From assembly GCA_003508835.1 (NCBI GenBank), contig PUFA01000057.1:7266501-7330500 (forward strand): a DNA stretch of 64,000 nucleotides. The letters are read 5' to 3'. This stretch comes from Eonycteris spelaea (taxonomy: Eukaryota > Chordata > Mammalia > Chiroptera > Pteropodidae). The notes under the pieces are model-generated. The model had not been told where the DNA came from. It ran no database searches and saw nothing but the letters and a program-made list of their open reading frames with translations. A program made the translations under genes and the position numbers. This document shows, piece by piece, positions 23,171-32,430 of this stretch (position 1 is its first letter; each line of letters opens with the position of its first letter).

Positions 23171-23405
23171 AAAACAGGTGAATTGATGTTAATAAAATAT
23201 TTTAATCTAATATGTCCAAAATATTATGCAACATGTAAATTACACAAATATTATTAACAAACTATTTTACATTTTTTCCTTTTTTTCCACAAAGTTGTTA
23301 AAATCTGTTGTGCATTTTACCTTTAACAGCACGTCTCAACTGGGACTAGTTGCATTTCAAGTGCTCAACAGTCACATGTGGCCCATAACAGCTGTACTAG
23401 ACAAA
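23171..23405 (+). mobile_element. hAT-type DNA element, right part
   Basis: Continuation of 14965-15040: 'aacaggtgaattgatgttaataaaatattttaatctaatatgtccaaaatattat', ending with 'gcatttcaagtgctcaacagtcacatgtggcc...actagac'. Old AT-rich hAT-Charlie-like element. Confidence 0.65.
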
Positions 23406-23479
23406 CATATCTCTAGATGCATGAAGCATGCATGGGGTTTTATGGAAGCTGGGCAGGGAGCACTCCCGCGAAGACCTCA

Positions 23480-24110
23480 TATCAGAGATGGCTTCAAGGG
23501 CAAAGTGACACCTGAGTTGGACCCAAGGACACAAATGCACCAAGTGCAAACTCCAGGGGGTGCCCCTCTCCACTTTGTGCTCCTGGGAGCACCAGGGGTT
23601 AGCTAGGCAGAGAAGGAGGGAAGTGTATGCTAGCAGCAGGAATAATAATAGGGTGAGGACACAGATCCCCAGAATTGTCACCTATTGAGGGAACTGCAAG
23701 CATTCGGGGTTAGGGTGTGTGTCGCAGGGGCTAGACTTGGGAGGAGAGAGAACAGGTTATGATGGGCCTTGTGTGCCGCCCCAAGGAGGCTGAGTTTCTT
23801 TATTCTGCTGCTGTGGAGTTGTGACAGGGGTGACATCATCAAAAGCTGGCTATTCAGCAGCTGACTCAGGCAGCCACATGCAAGCTGGATTAGGGGGTAC
23901 AAGACAGGGAGACAGGGTAAGAACTCAAATGAGCAGGCAAGACATGTTGTGGGGCAGACTTAGGGTAGGGGATGATGTACAGCAGAGAGACCATGGACTG
24001 GACTCTGGGATGTATCGGATTTGGAGTGAGGCGAGAGAAGAATCCAGCAGGTTTCCATCTGCAAGGGTGTGTGATTTTTCTGCAGAAATCTTCGGCTACC
24101 TAGGGCAAAA
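23480..24110 (-). mobile_element. Probable L2 fragment
   Basis: Phrases such as 'gagaacaggttatgatgggccttgtgtgccgccccaaggaggctgagtttctttattctg' and 'ccatggactggactctgggatgtat' follow the order seen in minus-orientation L2 bodies. Diverged, so the assignment is tentative. Confidence 0.45.
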
Positions 24111-24610
24111 GTAGATGGCCGGGAATTGAGTATACCCTCACCATTTTACAAACAGAGATAGAGACACCCATATAATGGCAGGAGGCAGCTAGAATCACCT
24201 TCAAGTGTCCTTGTCACTTGCTTTACATCCTTTGTTCATCTCCCCCACCCCAGCACAAATCATCCACCTCCTTCTGCCCTCTCATCTCCCTGTAGTTCTA
24301 ATGAATGTGGATATTTCTTTCTGTTTTTATCACTCCTGATGGCTCTGTTATATTGGGAACACCTCTGTGTGGGATGTACAGAGCTGGGGGATCACCTGGA
24401 GGTCTATTATCCAGAACACCTGTGGTGAAAGAGAAGGAGCCAACCATTGCTCCTTCTGGATGAATTTGCCATCATTTAATGACAGTCATAGTTCCACTAA
24501 CATGAAAGTACTCCACTTTCTGTGAGGGGCTTAAGGTTCCTGCATTTCTAACATACCCTGAGAAGTACCTTTACTGCTGGCCTGTAAACCACACCTGGAT
24601 ATGAGGGGCT
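24111..24610. other. Unassigned sequence
   Basis: Nothing recognised. Confidence 0.5.
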
Positions 24611-24611
24611 A

Positions 24612-24735
24612 GAGCCAGGGTTCTCAGCCACTCACAGAGAAGCACCTGGAGAGACTGATGTCCAGACTGCACTTCAAACCAATGAAAGCAGACCCTCTGG
24701 AAATGGGACTCGGGCCTCAGTCATTGTAAATCTCT
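24612..24735 (+). mobile_element. MER5A-like fragment
   Basis: 'ccagggttctcagccactcacagagaagcacctggagag...tctggaaatgggactcgggcctcagtcat' follows the MER5A left and middle part. Confidence 0.5.
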
Positions 24736-24739
24736 TTCT

Positions 24740-25084
24740 ATGCTCTCCCGGAATCCAGCCAATGTGAAGAAGTTTATTACTATCCATCTGGAAAGAAAGG
24801 CCCTGGAGGATGAGATACCACATGGAAAGCGAGGCCACAGGGAAGAGACATGAACTACCTGAGCTGAGAGCTCAGAGGCATGAGCGAGACCATCATGGTC
24901 CTCCAGCCCCAGGCCAGCCACCCAGGTGACACCCCATGGAGCAGGAGATGAGCTTTCTCCACAGAGCTCTGACTGAACTCCTCACTCACAGCATCATAAG
25001 TTGGTATTTTTGAAACAAATGGTATAGTTTGTAGGCCATTAAGCTTAGGGTGATTTCTTATACAGCAATAGCTAATAGATACAA
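24740..25084 (+). mobile_element. MLT1-like (ERVL-MaLR) LTR
   Basis: 'aaggccctggaggatgagataccacatggaaagcgaggcc...ctgagctgagagctcagaggcatgagcgag' and the terminal 'taggccattaagcttagggtgatttcttatacagcaatagctaatagata' match the MLT1 LTR order on the plus strand. Confidence 0.75.
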
Positions 25085-26506
25085 ACTCAAGAGTGGGACC
25101 TGTGTTGGTTTATATTTATAACCCTACTTTTCCAGCATTTAAGTAGGCATTCAGAGAATATTGGGAAAAATACTGAATGCCAGGGAAAGGCCAAAAGGAA
25201 AATCACAGTGTTGTTTAGGTTTAAAGGCAGAAAGTGAAGGTTTGTTGTTTAGACATATATTCAATAAAAATCAAAGTAAAACAGATGAAGCTCCCCAGTT
25301 CCCCCAGGAGCATCAGACTTCTGCAGGCCTCAGCTGACTGTGCCTGCTGCTTCTCCCCACTCAATGTTCTCCCCAAGGTCCAGCTTCCGGACACAGCCTA
25401 GCTGCTCAGAGCAGTGCCCAGTGAGAGGTAAATGGCTTCAGGAAGCTCCCTGCAAGGCACTCAGGCTCACAACCTGGCTTCTTGTGACATCTCCAAGGCA
25501 ATTCTGGTTCCTATGAATCTCCTGAGGCTTATCGCCCACCTGTCATTCCAACAATGCCAGGACTGGGGCCTCAAAATTTCCTGAAGGTGAAGAGTGGACA
25601 GCATCCCATTGTGGCCCAGGAAGGGAGCTGGTAAGAGGGTCAGAAACAGGAATGTCCAGGGGCCCAGGCAGTCTTTTCAGTCACAGAGGCCGTTGTGGGC
25701 AGCAGCTCTTGACCACTCAGACTTGATCCTTCTTTGGGATGCTGGCACAACTTAGGGGTGTGGAGCTGGGCTGGAGAGAGATGTGGCCATGGTGGCTTTA
25801 GCTCCTCTCAGGGGTCATGTCAGGGCTCTTCTCTTAGCCCCAGTGCCTGCTGCTGCCTCCAGTACCATCTCTCCTGGTTGTGTGGAAAGATCCCCCAAGA
25901 GCTACACTTAGGGGATAGAGGGTGGGATTTGCCCTGCTCTTCAATTTCTGCATTAATTATGTGACTGGACACAATCTACAACTTTACTTTGTCCTTTTCC
26001 AGTGGGTTTGCACCCCCTTTCAGGGAGCAGTCCCAGAGGAAACGTCCCTGCAGCAGCTCCCTGGTGCTCGGCCAGTGCTAGGCGCGGGGCCTTGTTCAGG
26101 CTGCGTGCATGAAGACCTCTTGGGGACATGGAATATATTAGGTGGTGCCCTCAAAGTGGCCAGGCCATAAGCTTGTTACCAGTTGGCGATAGGATGAACA
26201 CTTGGAAACTTTTATGGCATTACAACATTGCTGCAACAACCACACTTGTGGTTTTGTATTTTACAAAAAAAAATATTAGTCTATGATAGTTTGGAGATTA
26301 AATAAAACAGATTCATTACCATGGGGAAAACTGCACTGTGCTAGGAACCATTGTCTGTTGTGGAAACAGCAGGAGAACCATTCCTGGGAATCTCCCATCA
26401 TTGGACACCCCGATTTTGTACTAATGAAGCAGAAAGGAAGGTGTTTATGTTCCCCAGTGTTCCAGCTAACTCCAGCACCTAGTCCTTCCTTCTCTGTGCT
26501 TCTGCT
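25085..26506. other. Unassigned sequence
   Basis: About 1.4 kb without a recognised repeat or exon. Slightly GC-richer around 25730-26130, but too CpG-poor to call an island. Confidence 0.5.
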
Positions 26507-26935
26507 ATCCCAGTGGTTCTTAAAATGTGGTTTTCAGGCCAGTGGTTTCAGCAAGACATGGGAGTGTGTTAGAAACACAGATTCTTGGGTCTCTCCAAAA
26601 CCCACTAGATCAGGAACCCTGGGATGGGCCAGGCAACATGCTGCCACTGCCCTCTAGGGCAGGGGTCTCCAACCCCTGGGCTGCAGACCAGTAAGATCTG
26701 TTGCCTGTTAGAAACCAGAATACGCAGCAGGAGGTAAGCGACCAGCTGGCAAGCAAGTGAGGCTTCATCTGTGTTTACAGCCGCTCCACAACTCTAGTAT
26801 GACTCTGCCTCAGCTCTACCTCAGATCATCAGGCATTAGATTCTCATAGGAACACTGGTCCCTAGTGCCAAAAAGGTTGGGGACTGCTGCTCTAGGGGAT
26901 TTTGATGCTCATCTTAAAAACATCATTATAAACAC
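26507..26935 (+). mobile_element. MER5A element interrupted by a MER1-type element
   Basis: Left part 26507-26659 ('cagtggttcttaaaatgtggttttcagg...gatgggccaggcaacatgctg'). Right part resumes at 26898 with 'gattttgatgctca'. The two join into MER5A order once the 230-bp element at 26660-26889 and one copy of its target duplication are removed. Confidence 0.8.
26660..26889 (+). mobile_element. MER1/Charlie-type hAT MITE with 8-bp TSD
   Basis: 230-bp non-autonomous element. The left end is CAGGGGTCTCCAACC. The right end is the inverted equivalent (CAGCAGTCCCCAACC on the minus strand). The 8-bp duplication CTCTAGGG sits at 26652-26659 and 26890-26897, as expected for hAT transposition. The internal phrase 'gcttcatctgtgtttacagccgctcc' is typical of the MER1 group. 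Confidence 0.9.
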
Positions 26936-26939
26936 TTTT

Positions 26940-27080
26940 ATTCTCTGCTTCTTTTAAATGGGTTGCTCTCTTTTTCAGAGCTACATTCTAAGCTCTTTGA
27001 GAGTAGAGGTCTAAAATTCTACATATTCTGTATTTTCCACAGTTCCTAGCCCAATGCCTAGATAGGGGATGAATAAACTA
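26940..27080 (+). mobile_element. L2 3'-end fragment
   Basis: 'tctaagctctttgagagtagaggtc...ttccacagttcctagcccaatgcctagataggggatgaataaact' follows the L2 3' end. Confidence 0.7.
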
Positions 27081-28334
27081 ACCACTGGTATATTCTATCT
27101 CCTGAAGCTTTATCACAGTTACTGTACCCATTGCATAATGGGGCAAACCAAGGAGCAGAGGAACACAATAAAACTGATTTTAGATCCAGGCAATGGAAGC
27201 TTTGGAATGAAATCTCTCTCTCCTGCCCCCTGGCAATGCTTCCACCAGGAGTGCAAAATTAATTTCCTTCGGAGTTCCCTCTTCACTAATTTGCCACCAC
27301 TCATCTCTTCCGAAACTTTGAGCTCTGGTCATAGCCTTTTGTAGAGGCTGCCAGGTCTTTAAATTTAAAAACAAACAGTAGAGGGGCTACCAGAAGAAAG
27401 TGATTAGCTCTGTTTGTCAATTTGGGCAGTCAGAAAAATCTGCCATCGGTGGATATCATTACTCATGGCAGACAAAGTAGAGGCAGCATCGGAAACTTCT
27501 CACATGAAAAGACACTCTAACATCTGTTCTTCCCACTGGCCCACCCAAAGGTCATTAAATGGTATTGGGGCACATCCCCTCAGAGGTCTTAAGGAATGGG
27601 ACCACCCTATCCCGATCAGGGAATCCAATGATGGGGCTGAAAGGTGGGCCTTGCAGGGCCCTTCTGCTCTTGGGGTTCAGGTCCAGGGCAGTGATTGTGC
27701 CATATTGCTCTCAGTCTTGGAGCATTGTCCTGAAGATGGCCTGCTGAAGTGAGGAAGTGTGAGGGTGGAGAGAACACAGTGAGCTGACAGAGTTCATCAC
27801 CAAATGACTAGTTGTAATAACTTAAATCAGGAGATGGTGCAGATCAATCTGTGGAAATACCTGGCTTCTGCACTCAGCACCCCAACACTGTGCTGGGACA
27901 TGACCCACATTTTCACCTCTCCTCCCTCTGTGGGAAGAACAAGCGACAGATCCTAAAGCTAGGCCACCCCTCACTCCCAAAACCCCCATGTTCAGCCTGG
28001 GGGAGTTGGCTGCCTCTGAGTTGGCAGAACTCTAGTGGACAGCTTGGGGAAACCCAGCAGAGCAGCCTTCATGTTCCACACCTCTGGTCCCTCCACTCCT
28101 CTGCTCTTCTTCCTTTCATTAAAATCTTATGCATGCTCTGTGCCTCCAAAGCACCATTTTGGAGGAGGCAGCACATAAAAGCAAATGTACCTAATACTCC
28201 TTTTTTCCCCTGCTCTGTGTATTGTGGGCAATAAATGCAGGAATGTTAAGCATTCCAGGGTGCTTCTAATTTGGAAGGTCAAGTCATCCCCTTTTTTGAC
28301 ATCATATCTTTGAATAAAAGGCAACTCCTGTCTA
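27081..28334. other. Unassigned sequence
   Basis: No recognised element. Open frames of 90-127 codons (for example 27851-28234 plus) show no domain and no splice context I can support. Confidence 0.5.
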
Positions 28335-28815
28335 GGTCACCAGCTCCATCTTGCTCTCACCTTCCCACTCGGTCCTTGCTCACATGCTGGCTGCTGTTTC
28401 TCTAGCACACCAACTCCTGCCTGCCTCCAGGCTCCACATGGTTGTCCCTTGGCCTTGGTTGTTCAGCGCTCATCTTCCCATGCCTGAATACTTTGTCCCA
28501 CTTAGGTCTGAGCTCACATGTCGTCTCCCCAGAGAGAGCTTGTGACCACATATAATGTCAGCTGCCTTTCTCCATCTGCCCCTCCTCTGCCCTGGCCTTG
28601 GGCACTCACTCTTACATTCCTGGCTTTAGCTCCTTTAGTGCTTGCCATTCTCTGCTTCTACTGCCACACTTGTGAGCATGCTCACTGCCATCTGTCTCCC
28701 TGGGATAAATGCTCCAGGGAAGAGGAACTGAGTCTGGCTTATTCCCTGGGTCCCTGGATCCCAGTGACCTTTCCCACAGTTGGTATGCCATGAATGTTGG
28801 TGGAACAAATGAATT
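28335..28815 (+). mobile_element. L2 fragment, long 3' part
   Basis: Contains 'gctgctgtttctctagcacacca...actttgtcccacttaggtctgagctcacatgtcgtctccccagagag...cagggaagaggaactgagtctggct', then a degraded terminus near 28815. This is the L2 3' region in order. Confidence 0.75.
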
Positions 28816-28828
28816 TGGAGATAAAAGG

Positions 28829-29293
28829 CTGTATTAGTTTTCTGTGCCTGCTGTAACAAATTACCACGAACTTGGTAGCTTTAAACAAAAATAAATGTAT
28901 TCGCTCACAGTTCTGGAGCCAGAAGTCCAAGATCAGTTTCACAGGGCTAAAGTCTTGGCAAAACAGCATTCCCTTCAAAGACGTCTAAAACGTTCCTTGC
29001 ATCTTTTCAGCTTCTGGTGGCTGCTGGTGTCCTTGACTTGGGGCTGCATCACTCCATTCTCTGCCCTGCCTTTGTACCGCTTTCTCCCATGTGTGTGTCT
29101 GTGTCAAAACTTCTGCTTCTCTTCTATAAAGATACGTGTGATTACATTTAGGATCCACCAAGACAATCCAGAATAAGTGACTACTCTCAAGAACCTTAAC
29201 TAAATCGCACCATTTGCCATATAAGGTCGTATCTGCAGGTTCCAAGGATTAGGAATTAGACATATCTTTGGGGTAATCATTCATCTCACAACA
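28829..29293 (-). mobile_element. MLT1-like (ERVL-MaLR) LTR
   Basis: Reverse complement of an MLT1D-like LTR: 'ctgtattagttttctgtgcctgctgtaacaaattaccacgaacttgg', 'cacagttctggagccagaagtccaagatcag', 'cttctggtggctgctgg', 'ggctgcatcactcc', and the right end 'catctcacaaca'. No target duplication is legible. Confidence 0.85.
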
Positions 29294-29385
29294 GATGGGA
29301 ATCATAATATGTGCCTAACTGTACAAAATTATTGGCAAAATCCAAGGGCTTTTGCAATAGGATATGCATGGAAACTGAACAATTA

Positions 29386-29756
29386 CCTTCTAACATTTTT
29401 TTTTTTTTACAAAGTACTAACAATCATTTATTTCTTAGTGTGAAAAAACTGACTCTATTCTTTGGGCATAGATGACATAAAGTTACCCCAAGCAAGATCA
29501 GTCCCAAACAGTCCTTCTAATAGCCGGTTAATCATATCTTTGTTCTTAGTGACTTTTAGAAGAATGCAGGAGGCGACATAAAAGTGGATTCTTTCCCTGA
29601 CAAGCAGGAGACTTGCACGCATGCTACCACTGAAATATGGGACGGCCCAAGAGAAATTTGTTCTGGCCTCGTCCTGTGGATGTTGCTTGCTCAGTGGCCT
29701 CTGTTGGTGTCACAGACACAATCTGACAGCAGCTGCTTGAACTTACAGGTATTTTG
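29386..29756 (-). pseudogene. Probable processed pseudogene with poly(A) tail
   Basis: On the minus strand an AATAAA (29427-29432) stands 18 nt before a 13-nt A run (29396-29408 read as T on the plus strand). This is the arrangement of a polyadenylated transcript copied into DNA. Upstream lies a 55-codon frame (29455-29622). An 11-bp near-repeat, CTGAACAATTA at 29375-29385 and CTGAAAAATTA at 29757-29767, may be a worn target duplication. However, it is not directly adjacent to the tail. I do not recognise the parent gene. Confidence 0.5.
29455..29622 (-). pseudogene. 55-codon open frame in retrocopy, unrecognised
   Basis: Starts ATG at 29620-29622 and stops TAG at 29455-29457. The C-terminal half includes 'KNKDMINRLLEGLFG' and ends 'SSMPKE'. 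This composition looks protein-like rather than random, but I cannot name the family. The true coding start of the parent is unknown, and homology may extend further upstream in broken frames. Alternatively the frame is fortuitous. A separate oddity is that 29585-29655 has a faint tRNA-Gly-like layout on the same strand. Confidence 0.35.
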
Positions 29757-29999
29757 CTGAAAAATTAGAAAAGACTAAAACAATCAGAGGACTGTAGCTT
29801 TCTTGCCATTTGCAAGCTCAGCAAAGATAACCAAATTTGCTTTGTGTGCAGAATAACGTTCTCTGTCTGGCAGGAAGCCCACAGTATCTTCCCATTTGGA
29901 GCATCCTGTGTCCAACTTAATGGCAGAGAGGAAGGAGGGACAGGCAAGAAACCACTGAAAGGGTTTGAGGGATGTCAAGAGAGACAATTGTGAAGAGTA

Positions 30000-30180
30000 C
30001 TGTGGGCAATTTCTGGTTCCAACTAGAACCACCTGGGGAATGTTAAAGTCCTGACACACTTGGACCCCACCCCAGAGCTTCTGAGGTAAATTGGATTGGG
30101 TGTGGCTCAAGCATCGAAGAGATTTTAAAACTATCTGGATGATTCTAATATGCAGGCCATGTTCAAGATCACTGTGCTAG
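30000..30180 (+). mobile_element. MER5A-like element
   Basis: 'ctagaaccacctggggaatgttaaagtcctgac...ggaccccaccccagagcttctgaggtaaattgg...gatgattctaatatgcaggccatgttcaagatcactg' is a clear MER5A order. Confidence 0.8.
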
Positions 30181-30469
30181 GCTCTGGTTAGGATGCGGTT
30201 ATAACTCCATTCAGGCATGGTGGACATGATAGTCTCAGGTTTGAGGGTTCAGTCAGGTCATTAGATGGGGCAAGGGCAAAGTGGGGTTTCCTTGGGAGTT
30301 CTGAAGACATACACACAACTCTCCAGGTAATTTATATATGAAACAGGAGCCCTCAGCTTTCCAGGGTTCTCTGGATTTGAGTTGGCCCCTGGGACAACCT
30401 TGGGTTTGAGCAGATTTTGCCTCCCATTCCCTGCTTAGGTGCTGCCAGATCCCATCTACCTTGCAGATA

Positions 30470-30618
30470 AGCTCTTCTTAAACTTTAAAGTGTACAAGAA
30501 TCAGCTGGGGTTGTTCAAGTATAGATTCCGATTAGGTAAATGGGGCCTGAGATTCTGCATTTCTTAAAGTTCCCAGAGCTGCTGATTGTCCTGGGGCCTG
30601 ATTATAAGGAGTGATAAA
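30470..30618 (+). mobile_element. MER5A-like element, truncated by ERV-B
   Basis: 'ttcttaaactttaaagtgtacaagaatcagctggggttgttcaagta...gcctgagattctgcatttcttaaagttcc' is MER5A-like. The sequence is cut at 30618 by the ERV-B 5' LTR. Confidence 0.65.
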
Positions 30619-30907
30619 TGTTATGGGTGGACAATTTTCCAGTAAGCCAGCATTAAGAATTTACTTCTGATTCTGTTAACCAGGTTGTGGTAATCTGATC
30701 AAGGATATGCTAACTGGCCAACTGTTAACCAGGGTATAGTGATCTGCTCAGGGATGTGCTGGTGGCATTATAAACTGCCTCTTCTGGGAGCTCGAGGCTG
30801 ATCTCCTCTAACCCTGCGTGGTGGAGAGTCAGTCGCCAGCCGCCTAATAAGGCTCACAATTCATCTCAATTGGCTCCGTGGGTCTTGAATTTGAACGCAC
30901 CACAACA
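30619..30907 (+). repeat. ERV-B 5' LTR
   Basis: 289 bp from TGTTATGG to CACAACA, with TATAAA at 30769-30774. The poly(A) signal reads AATAAG (30846-30851), whereas the 3' LTR has AATAAA (35875-35880). U3 contains a 39-bp direct duplication (30673-30711 and 30722-30760). It is longer than the 3' LTR and differs in U3. Confidence 0.93.
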
Positions 30908-30909
30908 TT

Positions 30910-30927
30910 TGGAGGCCCCAGCGAGAT
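30910..30927 (+). other. Primer-binding site for tRNA-Thr(UGU), ERV-B
   Basis: The same 18 nt as in ERV-A, 2 nt after the LTR end. Exact complement of the tRNA-Thr(UGU) 3' end as I remember it. Confidence 0.85.
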
Positions 30928-31672
30928 ATCCCCAAAGGGGGAGATCTCCTAAGACCCATGACCCTGGCCACCTTGGGTGAGGACCTGCCCCATCTAGGGG
31001 ATGGCTGCTGAGAGACATTCCTCAGCCCCAGATGCCAGGTGGACTCGCCCAGGAGGGCAGGCTGACAAAAGGTACAATTCTGTAACAATTGGGCACGAGC
31101 CATCTGGAGCAGCTTCACCGGTGATTCAGACTGCACTACAGGTATCCAGGTTTCTGGATATCTGTCAGGGAACTAGTAGAAGGCTAGACACAGCAATACT
31201 TCCCTAGTTTGGACTTGACTTCTGGTATTACAGGTATTCAGGTTTCTGAGTATCTGCCTGTCTGTGAGCCCTAGGGTACATCTAAGTTTTGGCTTAGACC
31301 TGTCTGCCGGTAAGCCCTCGAGTTCGTCTAAGTCTCGGCTTAGACCTGTTCCTGTCTGTGGGCCCTAAGAACTAGTGGAAGGCTGGACGCAGCGCAACTT
31401 CCCTAGTACGGTCAGGTCTGAGATGTCAGATCCTGACCCAGTACCTGCCTGATATGCTAGCATTTTGTGTAGTCTGTTTTATCTGTCTGTATTGTGTCTG
31501 TCTGTCCAGACTGGTCTACCTTAGTCTGTTACTGTTCTTGTCTGTCTGTATTGTGTTTGTCTGTCCAGACTGGTCAAAATATACTGTTACCTTCTTATTA
31601 GCCTTAGCTTTCATAAGCATACTCCATATATTGACGTGTGGTATTTAATTTCTTTCCTTAGATCTGGCCTCC
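30928..31672 (+). other. ERV-B leader with internal repeats
   Basis: Contains a 37-bp repeat at 31171-31207 and 31370-31406, a ~43-bp repeat around 31266 and 31312 (ending GGCTTAGACCTGT), and a nearly exact 35-bp repeat at 31482-31516 and 31541-31575. This is the region where gammaretroviruses keep packaging signals. Confidence 0.75.
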
Positions 31673-32059
31673 ATGGCCCTGTCCAATTGGACGCTAGGTC
31701 AGAAGCTGATTCTAGCCCTGGCTTATTTGGCTTTTGTGGGGATCTTGCTTGTTTTTATTAACATAAGTCAAGCTTCTTCCTTGAATTGTCCTACCGCCCT
31801 TCAGTGCCTCCTTAATCATTTTAAGGATTTCAGGAGACGAGCCCAGGCCTACAGAGCCAGTGTCACTCCCTGTGACCTTCAGAGGCTCTGCCAGTTAGAT
31901 TGGCCCACATTTGGAACAGGGTGGCCATCAGAGGGGTCACTCGACCTGCAAACAGCCTTTCAGGTGCGGACTGTTATCTGTGGAAATCCTGGCCACCCTG
32001 ATCAGGCTCCATATATCGATGTGTGGATCGATATTGTTTCTGATGCCCCAAGTGTTTGA
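31673..32059 (+). pseudogene. gag: ERV-B gag matrix with N-terminal hydrophobic segment
   Basis: An uninterrupted 128-codon frame. Residues 12-31 are strongly hydrophobic ('LILALAYLAFVGILLVFINI'). Residues about 65-125 are gammaretroviral matrix, with 'LQRLCQLDWPTFGTGWP' and 'GNPGHPDQAPYIDVWI'. At the position where ERV-A has the Met-Gly myristoylation start, this frame has Ala-Ser and no Met. The only visible start is therefore upstream, giving a type II anchor-like N-terminus. This recalls the glycosylated Gag known for murine gammaretroviruses, though the resemblance is architectural only. The frame ends at a TGA after 'SDAPSV', so a full Gag is not made. Confidence 0.75.
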
Positions 32060-32430
32060 AGGACTGCCGCAGCGGAAAAGAATCAAAGACGACTCCCAAG
32101 TCTGTCCTTTTCTCTACACCAAAGGAGCAAAAAGAGAAACCGTCTGGACAAAGACCTAACCCTCTTTACCCTGTATTACAGGTGCCCCCTGAGGACCCTG
32201 AGATCACTAATCCTCCCCCTTATACCCTTATGATGCCCCTTATGATCCGGTCCTATCTCCATCTAACAGGGAGGCAGAACCCCTCCTGATTCCTCCCCAC
32301 ACCTGCACTGGGGTTGTGTACCAACCCCCACAATACCCTGATATTGTCCCTGACTCGTCGAACCAATAGCAATCCTGGCCCCACTCCGGCAATTGGCTCC
32401 CCCAGTTGGGGCAGAAAATCAGAGGTCATT
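32060..32430 (+). pseudogene. gag: ERV-B gag p12-like region with PPPY motif
   Basis: Proline-rich stretch after matrix. A PPPY late-budding motif is encoded at 32212-32223 (context 'TNPPPYTLMMP'), the motif that recruits NEDD4-type ubiquitin ligases in gammaretroviruses. The frame differs from that of the matrix and stops at 32288. Confidence 0.75.

Noticed and set aside
26283..26657. 124-codon plus-strand frame.
   Set aside because: Its second half is MER5A sequence and no domain or conserved start is visible.
27851..28234. 127-codon plus-strand frame.
   Set aside because: No recognised domain, no splice or promoter context, and composition like its surroundings. Treated as chance.
29585..29655. 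Possible tRNA-Gly gene on the minus strand.
   Set aside because: A- and B-box-like phrases and an anticodon-like stem are present, but the acceptor stem does not pair, U33 is replaced and the B box is degenerate. Kept only as an alternative origin for the retrocopy.
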